A DNA stretch of 64,000 bases from Variovorax sp. J22P240 (GCF_030316855.1 NZ_JASZYR010000005.1:62001-126000), one strand, 5' to 3'. Positions 8,573-17,229 are shown, counted from the stretch's first letter. Made by a program: numbers and translations. Notes: generated by a model from the letters alone, not told the origin.

Positions 8573-9301
8573 GTGACGTACCAACTGCACTACTGGCCCA
8601 CGATCCAGGGCCGCGGCGAATTCGTGCGTCTGGCGCTGGAGGCTGCCGGCGCGGCCTATGTCGACGTGGCGCGCGAACCGCCTTCGAAAGGCGGCGGTGA
8701 GGCAGGGCTGGGGCGCCGCATGGCCGATCCAGGCAATCCGCGTCCCTCGTTCGCGCCGCCCTTCCTGGTCGATGGCGACATCGTCGTCGGGCAGACCGCG
8801 GCGATCCTCCTGTACCTGGGTCCGCGCCTGGGGCTGGCGGGTGTCGGCGACGCCGACGGGATCTGGGCGCACCAGTTGCAGCTCACCATCGCCGATGCGG
8901 TGGCCGAGGCGCACGACACGCACCACCCGCTGTCGACGGGCCTCTACTACGAAGACCAGCGCGAGGCGGCGCTGGAGAGGGCGAAGGCGTTTCGCGAAGA
9001 GCGCATTCCCAAGTTCCTCGACTGGTTCGAGCTGATCCTGCAGCGCAATCCCGCCGGTGACCTGCATCTGGTCAGCGACGTGCTGACCTACGCCGACCTG
9101 TCGCTGTTCCAACTCGTGGCGGGGTTGCGCTACGCGTTTCCGAAGGCGACGGCGCGGGCACTCGCGCGGACGCCCGTCGTCGCTAAGCTCGCGACGAACG
9201 TGAGCCGCCGCCAGCGGGTGCAAGAGTATCTGCAGAGCCCTCGCCGCATCCCCTTCAACGAGGACGGCATCTTCCGGGCGTATCCCGAACTCGACGGCTG
9301 A
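8573..9301 (+). CDS. Glutathione S-transferase family protein
   Basis: Cytosolic GST-like protein of 242 residues. The thioredoxin-fold start LHYWPTIQGRGEFVRLALEAAG carries a Tyr at the catalytic position of alpha/mu/pi/sigma-like GSTs. APPFLVDGDIVVGQTAAILLYL contains the cis-Pro and the Gln-Thr glutathione-binding pair. The helical domain follows, ending DLSLFQLVAGLRYAFP. A GGAGGG site four bases upstream selects GTG 8573 over the earlier TTG in the same frame. The electrophilic substrate is unknown. Confidence 0.88.
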   Translation: MTYQLHYWPTIQGRGEFVRLALEAAGAAYVDVAREPPSKGGGEAGLGRRMADPGNPRPSFAPPFLVDGDIVVGQTAAILLYLGPRLGLAGVGDADGIWAHQLQLTIADAVAEAHDTHHPLSTGLYYEDQREAALERAKAFREERIPKFLDWFELILQRNPAGDLHLVSDVLTYADLSLFQLVAGLRYAFPKATARALARTPVVAKLATNVSRRQRVQEYLQSPRRIPFNEDGIFRAYPELDG

Positions 9302-9321
9302 TCGCGAAGGGCGGCGAGCGC

Positions 9322-10257
9322 CTAGTCGTTGGGCTCTTCGCGGATGCGCAGGGCCGCGTCGTAAAGCGCATTGCGCGGTGCGCCGCTGATCTCGGCTGCC
9401 ACGCGCACCGCGCTCTTGACCGGCAGTTCGGCCAGCAGCAGGCGCAGCACGCGCTCGCCTTCGACACCGTCGTCGGCCGTCGCAGGCTTGGGATGCAGCA
9501 CCAGTGCGAACTCGCCGCGCGTGCGGTCGCGGCTTGCCGCAAACCAGTCGGGCAGGGCGGACGCGGTGACGGTCGCGATTTCCTCGAATTGCTTCGTGAG
9601 CTCGCGGCCCACGGTGATCTGTCGCTCGCCGAGGGTCGTCAGCGCGCGCGCCAGCGCCTCGATGCGATGAGGCGCTTCGAGCAGCACCACGCTGCGAGGC
9701 TCGTCGGCCAGTTCGAGCACGGCGGCATCGCGCTCGCCTGTCTTGCTGGGCAGGAAGCCCGCGAAGACGAATGCGCTGCCGGCGTCGCCCGTCGCCACCA
9801 GACCCGCCGCACCGACCAGGGTCGTCACGCTGCTGGCGCCGGGCAAGGGCAGCACGCGGTAACCCGCCTCGCGCACTGCGGCAACCAGGCGTGCGCCAGG
9901 GTCGCTCACGCCGGGCGTGCCGGCGTCGCTGACGTAGGCAACGCGCTCACCGTTCGCCAGCCTGGCGATCACGGCCTGTGCAGCCTCGGCCTCGTTGTGC
10001 TGGTGAAGTGCCATGAGCTGGGCGGATGTGCGCTCGATGCCATAGGCGCGCAGCAGGCTTTGCGTGTGGCGGGTGTCCTCGCACGCCACGGCATCGACGA
10101 TCTGCAGGACGTGCAGCGCGCGCAGCGTGATGTCCGCCAGGTTGCCGATCGGCGTCGCGACCACGTAGAGCGTCGCCTGCGGATAATGCTGCGCGCCCGC
10201 GGCATCGCGCGCGGCCTGCAGGGCAGCGCCGAACGAAGCGGGTGCGAGTGAGGTCAA
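9322..10257 (-). CDS. rsmI: 16S rRNA (cytidine(1402)-2'-O)-methyltransferase
   Basis: SAM-dependent methyltransferase that modifies the 2'-O of C1402 in the decoding centre of 16S rRNA. Tetrapyrrole-methylase fold: LYVVATPIGNLADITLRAL at the N-terminus, CEDTRHTQSLL, and the SAM loop VAYVSDAGTPGVSDPGARLV, all diagnostic of RsmI. TTG 10257 is the likeliest start, with GGAG nine bases upstream, giving 311 residues against 286 in E. coli; no ATG lies nearby. It is divergent from yraN across 40 bases, as in many betaproteobacteria. Confidence 0.95.
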   Translation of the reverse strand: MTSLAPASFGAALQAARDAAGAQHYPQATLYVVATPIGNLADITLRALHVLQIVDAVACEDTRHTQSLLRAYGIERTSAQLMALHQHNEAEAAQAVIARLANGERVAYVSDAGTPGVSDPGARLVAAVREAGYRVLPLPGASSVTTLVGAAGLVATGDAGSAFVFAGFLPSKTGERDAAVLELADEPRSVVLLEAPHRIEALARALTTLGERQITVGRELTKQFEEIATVTASALPDWFAASRDRTRGEFALVLHPKPATADDGVEGERVLRLLLAELPVKSAVRVAAEISGAPRNALYDAALRIREEPND

Positions 10258-10297
10258 TGGGTTTCTCCAGAACAAGACGACAGGGAGGTCGCCGCAG

Positions 10298-10654
10298 GTG
10301 ACGACAAAGCAGCGAGGCGACGCGGCGGAAGACGCCGCGCTCGACCACTTGCAGGCGGCGGGCCTGAGCCTGGTCGCGCGCAATTATCGAACCCCCGGCC
10401 GCGGCGGCGGCGAGATCGACCTGATCATGCGCGATCCGCGCGATGGCACGCTGGTGTTCGTCGAGGTGCGACAGCGCGCGAGCGGCACGCATGGCGGCGC
10501 CGGCGGCAGCATCACCGGCGTGAAGCAGCGCCGCATCATCTTCGCGGCGCGACACTACATCAGCCGGCTTCGCGTGCTGCCGCCATGCCGATTCGACGTC
10601 GTGTTGATCGAGGAGCACATCGAGTGGCTCCAGGCTGCGTTCGATGCGGGTTGA
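10298..10654 (+). CDS. YraN family protein (UPF0102)
   Basis: Predicted nuclease-fold protein of 118 residues. The family signature is complete: RGDAAEDAALDHLQAAG, then LVARNYRTPGRGGGEIDLIM with the conserved acidic GEIDLI core, then FVEVRQRAS. The fold resembles archaeal Holliday-junction resolvases, but the role in the cell is unsettled. Translation starts at GTG 10298 after GGGAGG. It opens the gene order yraN-diaA-dolP that also occurs in enterobacteria. Confidence 0.93.
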   Translation: MTTKQRGDAAEDAALDHLQAAGLSLVARNYRTPGRGGGEIDLIMRDPRDGTLVFVEVRQRASGTHGGAGGSITGVKQRRIIFAARHYISRLRVLPPCRFDVVLIEEHIEWLQAAFDAG

Positions 10655-10750
10655 GCCGTTCGCGGAACCCATCGGGCCGATCCCGGCTCCATTGCGGTAC
10701 ACGTTTTGTTTCACTGAGCGCGCTCCATCGCGCAGTTATCATCCCGCCCC

Positions 10751-11386
10751 ATGCTTGAGCAACGCATCCAGCAGCATTTCATCGACAGCGCCGACCTGAA
10801 GTACCAGGCAGGCCCCCTTCTCGGTAAACCCATTTCGCAAGCGATGCAGGCGCTGCTCGCGTGCGTCACCAGCGGAGGCAAGATCCTCGCGTGCGGCGCG
10901 GGCGTCTCCGGCTTTCTGGCGGCGCAGTTCGCTTCGCAGTTCGTCGGCCGTTTCGAGCGCGATCGCCCCGAGCTGGCCGCGATCGCCTTGCCTGGCGACC
11001 CGACCGATCCCGCGGCCGACACGCCCGATGCACTCGACGCCGACCGCTTCGCGCGGCAGGTCCGCGCCCTCGGCCAGGCCGGCGACGTGCTGCTCGTCCT
11101 GAGCGCGAGCGGCCAGTCCGCCGCGGTGCTGGCGGCGGTCGAAGCGGCCCATGCGCGGGACATGACGGTCGTCGCACTGCTCGGCAACGCCGGCAGCTCG
11201 GGCGGCGGCTCGGGTGGGGCGGTAGGGCGCGCGCTGCGCGAAACCGACGTCCAGGTCACCGTGCCGCACGAGCGCGCGGCGCGCATCCACGAGGTGCACC
11301 TGCTGACGCTGCACTGCCTGTGCGACGGCGTCGACGCGCAATTGCTCGGCGACCAGGACAGCGATTCCTCGCTCCTGTCGGCCTGA
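10751..11386 (+). CDS. diaA: SIS-domain protein, DiaA-like (DnaA-associating)
   Basis: A 211-residue SIS-fold protein of the DiaA/GmhA group. In E. coli, DiaA tetramers bind DnaA and help timely initiation at oriC; GmhA isomerises sedoheptulose 7-phosphate. SIS motifs are seen at GGKILACGAGVSGFLAAQFASQFVGRFE and GDVLLVLSASGQSAAVLAAVEAAH. A glycine/serine stretch (GNAGSSGGGSGGAVG) replaces the usual short loop. Position between yraN and dolP favours DiaA over GmhA. No heptose genes are nearby. Confidence 0.85.
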   Translation: MLEQRIQQHFIDSADLKYQAGPLLGKPISQAMQALLACVTSGGKILACGAGVSGFLAAQFASQFVGRFERDRPELAAIALPGDPTDPAADTPDALDADRFARQVRALGQAGDVLLVLSASGQSAAVLAAVEAAHARDMTVVALLGNAGSSGGGSGGAVGRALRETDVQVTVPHERAARIHEVHLLTLHCLCDGVDAQLLGDQDSDSSLLSA

Positions 11387-11393
11387 GCCGGAT

Positions 11394-12875
11394 TCACTGC
11401 GCGGCGGCGGCGCCCTGTTTCGACGGCGGGTTGGTGGCGTCGATCCTCTTCAGCAGGTCTCGATAGGTCGGCGATTCGCGCAGCAGCCGTCCACCGAGTG
11501 CGCGCAGACGGTCCACGGCCTCGTCCGGCAGCACGAAGCTGGTGGGCAGGTTCATGAAGTAGCGCTTTTCCTCGGGATCCTGGATTTCATCAAAGCTCAC
11601 GTCGATGGCGTCGAAGCTCAGCTTCATCACCGACGCCTCGGCCTGGGCCTTTGACATCCCGCCCAGCCGCAGCTCGGCCACCGCCAGCTCGCGCTTGTCG
11701 GCCCAGCGCTGGGCAATGTCCTTTAGCAGCTCGACCGACTCATAGGAGAAGTGGTCGATCGGCACGCTCGAGGATTGCAGCAGCTGCGAGACGATCCCCG
11801 GCGCAATGGCTCGGCGATCCCAATCTGTGTCCGGCGCCGAGCGCGAGTTGACCACCACCACCACGATCCGGCGAATGTGCTGCAGCCCTACCTGCTGCTG
11901 GAAGGCCGGGCTCGCTTCCACCTCTTCCAGCGCTTCGAGAAGCCCGCGCAAGCCGAGGTTGTCGGAGACGCCGCCGTCGACCACGTGGAGATACGGGCGG
12001 TTCTTGCTGTCCTGGAAGCTCTGGATGTCCCGGTAGCGCAGCAGGGCGCGGCCAGCCGGGCGCTCGGGGCCCTCGGCCTTGGTGACGTCCTTCACCCACG
12101 CGGGCATGACCGCACCGCAGGTGCCACCGTAGTTGTGATACGTGACCGGCGACAACACGGCGGGCACGGCGGACGAGGTTGCGGCTGCGCGCGCCAGCCT
12201 CACCTTGCCCAGGTCGGAGCACAGCAGGTCGAAGTGGTCTTGAGAAAACGGAAAGCGCGCGCCGGTCGAGAGGTCCGTGCCGGTGACGGCGGTCACGGGC
12301 GTGGGCTTGTCGAGGAGGTCATCGAAGGTCGCGCCGCCGAAGAGGATCTGGTCGTAGTAGTCGGCCGCGAACTCCGAGCGCCCGTAGAGGCCGCTGCCCA
12401 GCGCAAACCAGTTGAGGGGATTCAGCGCGCCCCAGGTGAGGGCACCCTGCACATTGCGCTTGAGGAAGCGCGGCTCGTATTCCGTGAACAGCCGGTCGCC
12501 ATAGAGCGCGTAGGCCAGCGCGGTGAAACTGCCGCCGGAGACGCCGGCGATGGCATCGACCTCCGACAGGAGATTGACCGGCTGGCCCTTCACCATGACG
12601 TTCGTGCGCCGCAGTTCTTCGAGCACGCCATAGGAGAACGCCGCCGCGCGCGTGCCGCCGCCCGAGAAGGTCAGGAGAAACAGCGTGTCCGCATCGTTTT
12701 TGACGCCGTGGGTGCGCTTCAGCATGTTGCCGACGCGGTAGCCGCTGTCTAGGTCGACATGGTCGATGGGCGGGTTGACCGGTGCGAAGGAGTTGCATCC
12801 GCCGAGGACCAGCGCCGCGATGGCGCCCGTCATCTTTCGGAGAAATTGCGTCTGCGACCCAGGGGCTTGCTTCAA
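11394..12875 (-). CDS. Patatin-like phospholipase lipoprotein
   Basis: A 493-residue lipoprotein with a patatin lipase domain. Basic n-region, hydrophobic GAIAALVL and lipobox LGGC predict anchoring in the envelope. Catalytic features are complete: glycine-rich oxyanion loop FSGGGTRAAAFSYGVLEEL, nucleophile in GVSGGS, and the Asp in VVDGGVSDN. TTG 12875 is preferred because GAGGAAGGA lies six bases upstream; ATG 12833 is an alternative that leaves only a short signal. It sits between diaA and dolP on the opposite strand, interrupting an otherwise conserved block. Expected to hydrolyse acyl esters of membrane lipids. Confidence 0.88.
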   Translation of the reverse strand: MKQAPGSQTQFLRKMTGAIAALVLGGCNSFAPVNPPIDHVDLDSGYRVGNMLKRTHGVKNDADTLFLLTFSGGGTRAAAFSYGVLEELRRTNVMVKGQPVNLLSEVDAIAGVSGGSFTALAYALYGDRLFTEYEPRFLKRNVQGALTWGALNPLNWFALGSGLYGRSEFAADYYDQILFGGATFDDLLDKPTPVTAVTGTDLSTGARFPFSQDHFDLLCSDLGKVRLARAAATSSAVPAVLSPVTYHNYGGTCGAVMPAWVKDVTKAEGPERPAGRALLRYRDIQSFQDSKNRPYLHVVDGGVSDNLGLRGLLEALEEVEASPAFQQQVGLQHIRRIVVVVVNSRSAPDTDWDRRAIAPGIVSQLLQSSSVPIDHFSYESVELLKDIAQRWADKRELAVAELRLGGMSKAQAEASVMKLSFDAIDVSFDEIQDPEEKRYFMNLPTSFVLPDEAVDRLRALGGRLLRESPTYRDLLKRIDATNPPSKQGAAAAQ

Positions 12876-13236
12876 GGTGAATCCTTCCTCGTTCGCCACC
12901 TGCGAACCGACACGAATCGAGACCTGCAACAACTGCGCCACCACCCGGTGGGCGAGCCGCCGACGAGCGCGAATTGTAGGGAAGCACCTTGATGGCTGCG
13001 TGTAGGAGCTGGGCGATGACACGCGGTAACGGGCCTTCGAATTCGCTGGGCTAAACTCGCCGCGATCGGAGACAGGGAGCTGGCAAGGCACTGACCGGCG
13101 TGAGCCCGGGACAGAACTTTTGCGCACCGACCCCACTCATCCAGCAGCAGGACGTCAAACAGGTTTCCGAATGGGATGCCTCGGCCGGCCTGCGCATCAT
13201 CCATCTCACACCCACAAGCACTGGAAGGTCCTATCT
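12876..13236. other. 361-base divergent intergenic region (patatin / dolP)
   Basis: No convincing gene is seen. Open frames here lack ribosome sites and recognisable families. The region must hold promoters for both flanking genes; a possible envelope-stress promoter for dolP is listed separately. The rest has no repeat or strong hairpin that I can see. Confidence 0.6.
13114..13141 (+). promoter_or_regulatory. Possible sigma-E (RpoE) promoter of dolP
   Basis: GAACTT (13114-13119) followed after 17 bases by TCATC (13137-13141) resembles the sigma-E consensus GGAACTT / TCTGA-like. In E. coli yraP/dolP is a sigma-E regulon member (established), which raises the prior. The -10 match is weak. Confidence 0.35.
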
Positions 13237-14004
13237 ATGACGACGAGATCCACTCAACGCATCGCGATGGCATTGGCTGCAGGCGCCGTATTGGTCGCCG
13301 GCCTTTCCGCCTGCGTTCCGCTGGTCGTCGGAGGGGCCGCGGCTGTTGGCGTGGGCATGGTGGCGACGGACCGCCGCAGCTCCGGCGCGCAGGTGGATGA
13401 CCAGGGCATCGAACTGCGTGGCGGCGCGCGCATCCGCGAGATCGCCAACGACAACATGTACGTCACCATCACGAGCTTCAACCGTCAGGTCCTGCTGACG
13501 GGCTCGGTAGGCACGGAGGCGGATCGCGTCAAGGTCGAGGAGGTGGTCCGCCGCGTCGACAACGTGCGCTCGGTCGTCAACGAGCTGACGGTCGGCCCGC
13601 CGGCGAGCTTCCAGGATCGTTCGAACGACACCTTCATCAGCGGCAAGGTGAAGGCCTCGCTGCTCGATGCGAAGGACGTCTTCGCGAATTCGTTCAAGGT
13701 CGTGACCGAGCGGGGCACGGTGTACATGATGGGCATCGCCACCCGCCGCGAGACCGATCGCGCCACCGATATCGCGCGTGGCGTGTCGGGCGTGACGAAG
13801 GTCGTGCGCGTGGTGGAGATCGTCAGCGAGCAGGATCTGGCGAACATCCAGAGCCAGCCACAGCAGCAGCCCTCGCAAGGCGGCGCCACGCAGGGTGGAA
13901 CAGGTGGAACAGGCGGGGCTTCGAGTTCGCGCGTGCCGCTGCCGCCGATGGAGCCGCTGCCGTCGACGCCTTCCGGCGGTGCGACGACGTCGCCCGTCCG
14001 CTGA
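13237..14004 (+). CDS. dolP: BON-domain outer-membrane lipoprotein, DolP (YraP) type
   Basis: Envelope lipoprotein of 255 residues with signal peptide and lipobox GLSAC. Two BON domains follow, about residues 60-125 (IREIANDNMYVTITSFNRQVLLTGSV) and 140-205 (ISGKVKASLLDAKDVFANSFKVVTERGTVYMMG). A low-complexity Gln/Gly/Ser/Pro tail ends the protein and is longer than in E. coli DolP (191 residues). DolP binds anionic lipids and supports outer-membrane integrity and BAM function (family knowledge). The location downstream of yraN and diaA matches the conserved neighbourhood. ATG 13237 is the only start in phase with the signal peptide. Confidence 0.9.
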   Translation: MTTRSTQRIAMALAAGAVLVAGLSACVPLVVGGAAAVGVGMVATDRRSSGAQVDDQGIELRGGARIREIANDNMYVTITSFNRQVLLTGSVGTEADRVKVEEVVRRVDNVRSVVNELTVGPPASFQDRSNDTFISGKVKASLLDAKDVFANSFKVVTERGTVYMMGIATRRETDRATDIARGVSGVTKVVRVVEIVSEQDLANIQSQPQQQPSQGGATQGGTGGTGGASSSRVPLPPMEPLPSTPSGGATTSPVR

Positions 14005-14023
14005 GGCGGCGCCTCTTTTCTTT
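14003..14023 (+). terminator. Short hairpin terminator after dolP
   Basis: GAGGC-GGC-GCCTC (14003-14015) overlaps the dolP stop codon and is followed by TTTTCTTT. The stem is only five pairs, so termination may be partial. The T-run reaches into the 3' end of the convergent dehydrogenase gene. Confidence 0.5.
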
Positions 14024-14942
14024 ACTTGAGCCGGGTGATCAGGCTCGACGTGTCCCAGCGATTGCCGCCGGACTGCTGCACATCGGCGTAGAACTGGTCG
14101 ACCAGCGCTGTCACCGGAAGCCGGGCGCCGTTGCGCTTGGCTTCGTCGAGCACGAGGCCGAGGTCCTTGCGCATCCAGTCGACCGCAAAGCCGAAATCGA
14201 ATTTGCCTTCGATCATGGTCTTGCCGCGGTTGTCCATCTGCCAGCTCTGCGCTGCGCCCTTGCCGATGACGCCGAGCACTTCGTTCATGTCGAGTCCGGC
14301 GCGCTGGCCGAAGGCGATGGCTTCGGAGAGGCCTTGCACCAGTCCGGCGATCGCGATCTGGTTGACCATCTTCGCGAGCTGGCCCGCGCCGCTCTCGCCC
14401 ACCCGGGTGACGGCGCGCGCGAAGGCGGCCGTCACGGGCTTGACGCGATCGAAGGTGGCCGAGTCGCCGCCGCACATCACCGTCAGCACGCCGTTCTGCG
14501 CACCGGCCTGGCCGCCCGAGACGGGGGCGTCGATGAACTGCAGGCCGCGTTCGATCGCGGCCTTAGAGAGTTCACGCGCCACGTCGGCCGAAGCCGTGGT
14601 GTGATCGACGAACACCGATCCCTTGGCCATGCCCGCGAAGGCGCCGTTGTCGCCGAGCACGACCGAACGAAGATCGTCGTCGTTGCCGACGCAGCAGAAG
14701 ACGATGTCCGCATTGGAGGCCGCGCCCCGCGGCGTGGCAGAGTGGGTCAGGGTGCCCTTGGCCTGCGGCTTGAATTCCTGCTGCCAGGCGATGGATTTGG
14801 CGTCGGTCCGGTTGTAGACCGTCACGTCGTGGCCAGCCAGCGCGAGGTGGCCGGCCATGGGATAGCCCATCACGCCCAGGCCGAGGAAGGCGACCTTTTG
14901 CGAGGGGATGGAGTCGTAGGATTTAGGGTTGAGGCTGCTCAT
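14022..14942 (-). CDS. NAD(P)-dependent dehydrogenase, 3-hydroxyisobutyrate dehydrogenase family
   Basis: Beta-hydroxyacid dehydrogenase of 306 residues. The Rossmann start VAFLGLGVMGYPMAGHLALAGHDVTVYNRT, substrate loop DAPVSGGQAGAQNGVLTVMCGG and catalytic-Lys helix GAGQLAKMVNQ are intact. The substrate could be 3-hydroxyisobutyrate, tartronate semialdehyde, succinate semialdehyde or similar. It follows pilU by 33 bases on the same strand, so it may be cotranscribed with pilT-pilU although the roles differ. An 11-bp perfect inverted repeat ends exactly over its start codon and no Shine-Dalgarno is visible. Confidence 0.9.
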   Translation of the reverse strand: MSSLNPKSYDSIPSQKVAFLGLGVMGYPMAGHLALAGHDVTVYNRTDAKSIAWQQEFKPQAKGTLTHSATPRGAASNADIVFCCVGNDDDLRSVVLGDNGAFAGMAKGSVFVDHTTASADVARELSKAAIERGLQFIDAPVSGGQAGAQNGVLTVMCGGDSATFDRVKPVTAAFARAVTRVGESGAGQLAKMVNQIAIAGLVQGLSEAIAFGQRAGLDMNEVLGVIGKGAAQSWQMDNRGKTMIEGKFDFGFAVDWMRKDLGLVLDEAKRNGARLPVTALVDQFYADVQQSGGNRWDTSSLITRLK

Positions 14943-14965
14943 GGGGCGATAGCTTATCGCCCCAT
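14941..14965. repeat. Perfect 11-bp inverted repeat over a start codon
   Basis: ATGGGGCGATA (14941-14951), GCT, then TATCGCCCCAT (14955-14965). Read on the minus strand, the second arm ends at the AU of the dehydrogenase AUG. The hairpin would occupy the place of a ribosome site and has no T-run, so it looks more like a translational or processing element than a terminator. Confidence 0.8.
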
Positions 14966-14975
14966 GGGCCGCGCC

Positions 14976-16112
14976 CTAGACGATCGCGAAGTGCTCGGTT
15001 CCGGCCGAGAGGTCGGTCGTTCGGGCGCGCTGGCTATTGAGCTTGATCTGCAAGCGAAGGTCGTTCGCCGAGTCGGCATTGCGGATCGCGTCCTCGAAGC
15101 TGATCGCATTGCCTTCGAACAGGTCGAACAGCGCCTGGTCGAAAGTCTGCATGCCGAGGTTGCGGCTCTTCTTCATGATCTCCTTGATCTCGCCGACCTC
15201 GCCCTTGAAGATCATGTCGGAGATCAGCGGCGTGTTCAGCAGGATCTCGACGGCGGCGATGCGTCCATGCCCGTCTTCGGTCGGAATCAGGCGCTGGGAC
15301 ACCAGCGAGCGCAGGTTCAGCGACAGGTCCATCAGCAGCTGTGCGCGGCGCTCTTCGGGGAAGAAGTTGATGATCCGGTCCAGCGCCTGGTTGGCGCTGT
15401 TGGCGTGCAGCGTGGCCATGCACAGGTGGCCCGTTTCGGCAAAGGCCACGGCGTGCTCCATGGTCTCGCGGTCGCGGATTTCGCCCATCAGGATCACGTC
15501 GGGTGCCTGACGCAGCGTGTTCTTCAGCGCGGCTTCCCAGCTGTCGGTGTCGATGCCGACTTCACGTTGCGTCACCACGCAGTTCTTGTGCGGGTGCACG
15601 AATTCGACCGGGTCTTCCACCGTCACGATGTGGCCGAAGGAGTTCTCGTTGCGCCAGTCGATCAGCGCGGCGAGCGTGGTCGACTTGCCCGAGCCGGTCG
15701 CGCCGACCAGGATGGTGAGGCCGCGCTTGGTCATCGCCACATCCTTGAGGACCTGCGGCATGCCCAGGCCGTCGATGGTCGGCAGCTTGGCGGGAATGGT
15801 CCGCAGCACCATGCCGACCTTGCCCTGCTGCACGAAGGCGTTGACGCGGAAACGGCCGATGCCGGTCGGCGAGATCGCGAAGTTGCATTCCTTGGTACGC
15901 TCGAACTCGGCCGTCTGGCGGTCGTTCATGATGGAGCGGGTGAGCGCCAGCGTGTGCTGGGCTCCGAGCGCCTGCTGCGACACCTTGGTGACCTTGCCGT
16001 CGACCTTGATCGCCGGCGGAAACTCGGCCGTGATGAACAAGTCGCTGCCATTGCGGCTCACCATGAGCTTCAGCAGGTCGTTGATGAACTGACTGGCTTG
16101 ATCGCGTTCCAT
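14976..16112 (-). CDS. pilU: Type IV pilus retraction ATPase PilU
   Basis: Hexameric cytoplasmic ATPase of 378 residues that assists PilT in pilus retraction and twitching motility. Walker A GATGSGKSTTLAALIDW, Asp box VTVEDPVEFVH, Walker B VILMGEIRDRETM and His box TGHLCMATLHANSANQALDRI are all present. PilU features include SDLFITAEFPPAIKVDG near the N-terminus and the acidic, non-AIRNLIRE version of the C-terminal signature (TPLISDMIFKGEVGEIKEIM). It lies 34 bases downstream of pilT. Confidence 0.95.
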   Translation of the reverse strand: MERDQASQFINDLLKLMVSRNGSDLFITAEFPPAIKVDGKVTKVSQQALGAQHTLALTRSIMNDRQTAEFERTKECNFAISPTGIGRFRVNAFVQQGKVGMVLRTIPAKLPTIDGLGMPQVLKDVAMTKRGLTILVGATGSGKSTTLAALIDWRNENSFGHIVTVEDPVEFVHPHKNCVVTQREVGIDTDSWEAALKNTLRQAPDVILMGEIRDRETMEHAVAFAETGHLCMATLHANSANQALDRIINFFPEERRAQLLMDLSLNLRSLVSQRLIPTEDGHGRIAAVEILLNTPLISDMIFKGEVGEIKEIMKKSRNLGMQTFDQALFDLFEGNAISFEDAIRNADSANDLRLQIKLNSQRARTTDLSAGTEHFAIV

Positions 16113-16146
16113 TTGGGTGCTCCGGGTGCGGCGGTTTCAGGGCTGG

Positions 16147-17190
16147 TCAGCCAGGGAAATTCTCGGGGATCTTTGCCTTGCCCCGCGCTTCTGCGGAGGA
16201 AATGACACTGCGGCGCACGAGGTCCGTGAGGTTCTGGTCCAGCGTCTGCATACCCTGGCCACTGCCGGTCTGGATCGACGAATACATCTGCGCCACCTTG
16301 CCCTCGCGGATCAGGTTCCGGATGGCGGGCGTGCCCAGCATGATCTCGTGCGCGGCGACGCGGCCCTGGCCGTCCTTGGTCTTGCACAGCGTCTGCGAGA
16401 TCACGGCCTGGAGCGACTCCGACAGCATCGCGCGGATCATTTCCTTCTCTTCGCCGGGGAAGACGTCGATGATCCGGTCGATGGTCTTGGCGGCCGACGA
16501 GGTGTGCAGCGTGCCGAACACGAGGTGGCCCGTTTCGGCCGCGGTCATCGCGAGGCGGATCGTTTCGAGGTCGCGCATTTCGCCGACCAGGATCGCGTCC
16601 GGGTCTTCACGCAGCGCGGAGCGCAGCGCGTTGGCGAAGGAAAGCGTCATGGGCCCGACTTCGCGCTGGTTGATCAGGCACTTCTTGGATTCGTGCACGA
16701 ACTCGATCGGGTCCTCGACCGTCAGGATGTGGCCGTACTCGGTTTCGTTGAGGAAGTTGATCATCGCGGCCAGCGTGGTCGACTTGCCGGAGCCGGTTGG
16801 GCCGGTCACGAGTACCAGGCCACGGGGCTTGAGCGCGAGGTCGCCGAAAATCTTGGGCGCGTTGAGTTGCTCCAGCGTCAGGATCTTGGACGGAATGGTC
16901 CGAAACACCGCCGCAGCGCCACGCGCCTGGTTGAAGGCGTTCACCCGGAAGCGCGCCAAGCCGTCGATCTCGAACGAGAAGTCGACCTCGAGGAACTCTT
17001 CGTAATGTTTGCGGTGCGTGTCGCTCATGATGTCGTACACCATGGCGTGAACGGCCTTGTGGTCGAGCGCGTCGACATTGATGCGCCGCACGTCGCCGTG
17101 CACCCGGATCATGGGTGGAAGGCCGGACGACAGATGCAAGTCGGACGCCTTGTTCTTGACGCTGAAAGCGAGCAGTTGGGTAATGTCCAC
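16147..17190 (-). CDS. pilT: Type IV pilus retraction ATPase PilT
   Basis: Retraction motor of 347 residues. It begins with ITQLLAFSVKNKASDLHLSSGLPPMIRVHGDVRRI, then Walker A GPTGSGKSTTLAAMINF, Asp box TVEDPIEFVH, Walker B ILVGEMRDLETIRLA and His box TGHLVFGTLHTSSAAKTIDRI. The PilT-specific motif AIRNLIREGKVAQMYSSIQTG is exact, which separates it from PilU. Translation starts at GTG 17190; the longer open frame upstream is the antisense of yggS. First gene of the operon pilT-pilU-dehydrogenase, divergent from yggS. Confidence 0.97.
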   Translation of the reverse strand: MDITQLLAFSVKNKASDLHLSSGLPPMIRVHGDVRRINVDALDHKAVHAMVYDIMSDTHRKHYEEFLEVDFSFEIDGLARFRVNAFNQARGAAAVFRTIPSKILTLEQLNAPKIFGDLALKPRGLVLVTGPTGSGKSTTLAAMINFLNETEYGHILTVEDPIEFVHESKKCLINQREVGPMTLSFANALRSALREDPDAILVGEMRDLETIRLAMTAAETGHLVFGTLHTSSAAKTIDRIIDVFPGEEKEMIRAMLSESLQAVISQTLCKTKDGQGRVAAHEIMLGTPAIRNLIREGKVAQMYSSIQTGSGQGMQTLDQNLTDLVRRSVISSAEARGKAKIPENFPG

Positions 17191-17229
17191 GCAATTCCTT
17201 GGTGACGTTTTGATACGACTTTGAAGATT

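Noticed and set aside
10751..11386. GmhA (phosphoheptose isomerase) assignment
   Set aside because: No heptose genes nearby, and the position between yraN and dolP fits DiaA.
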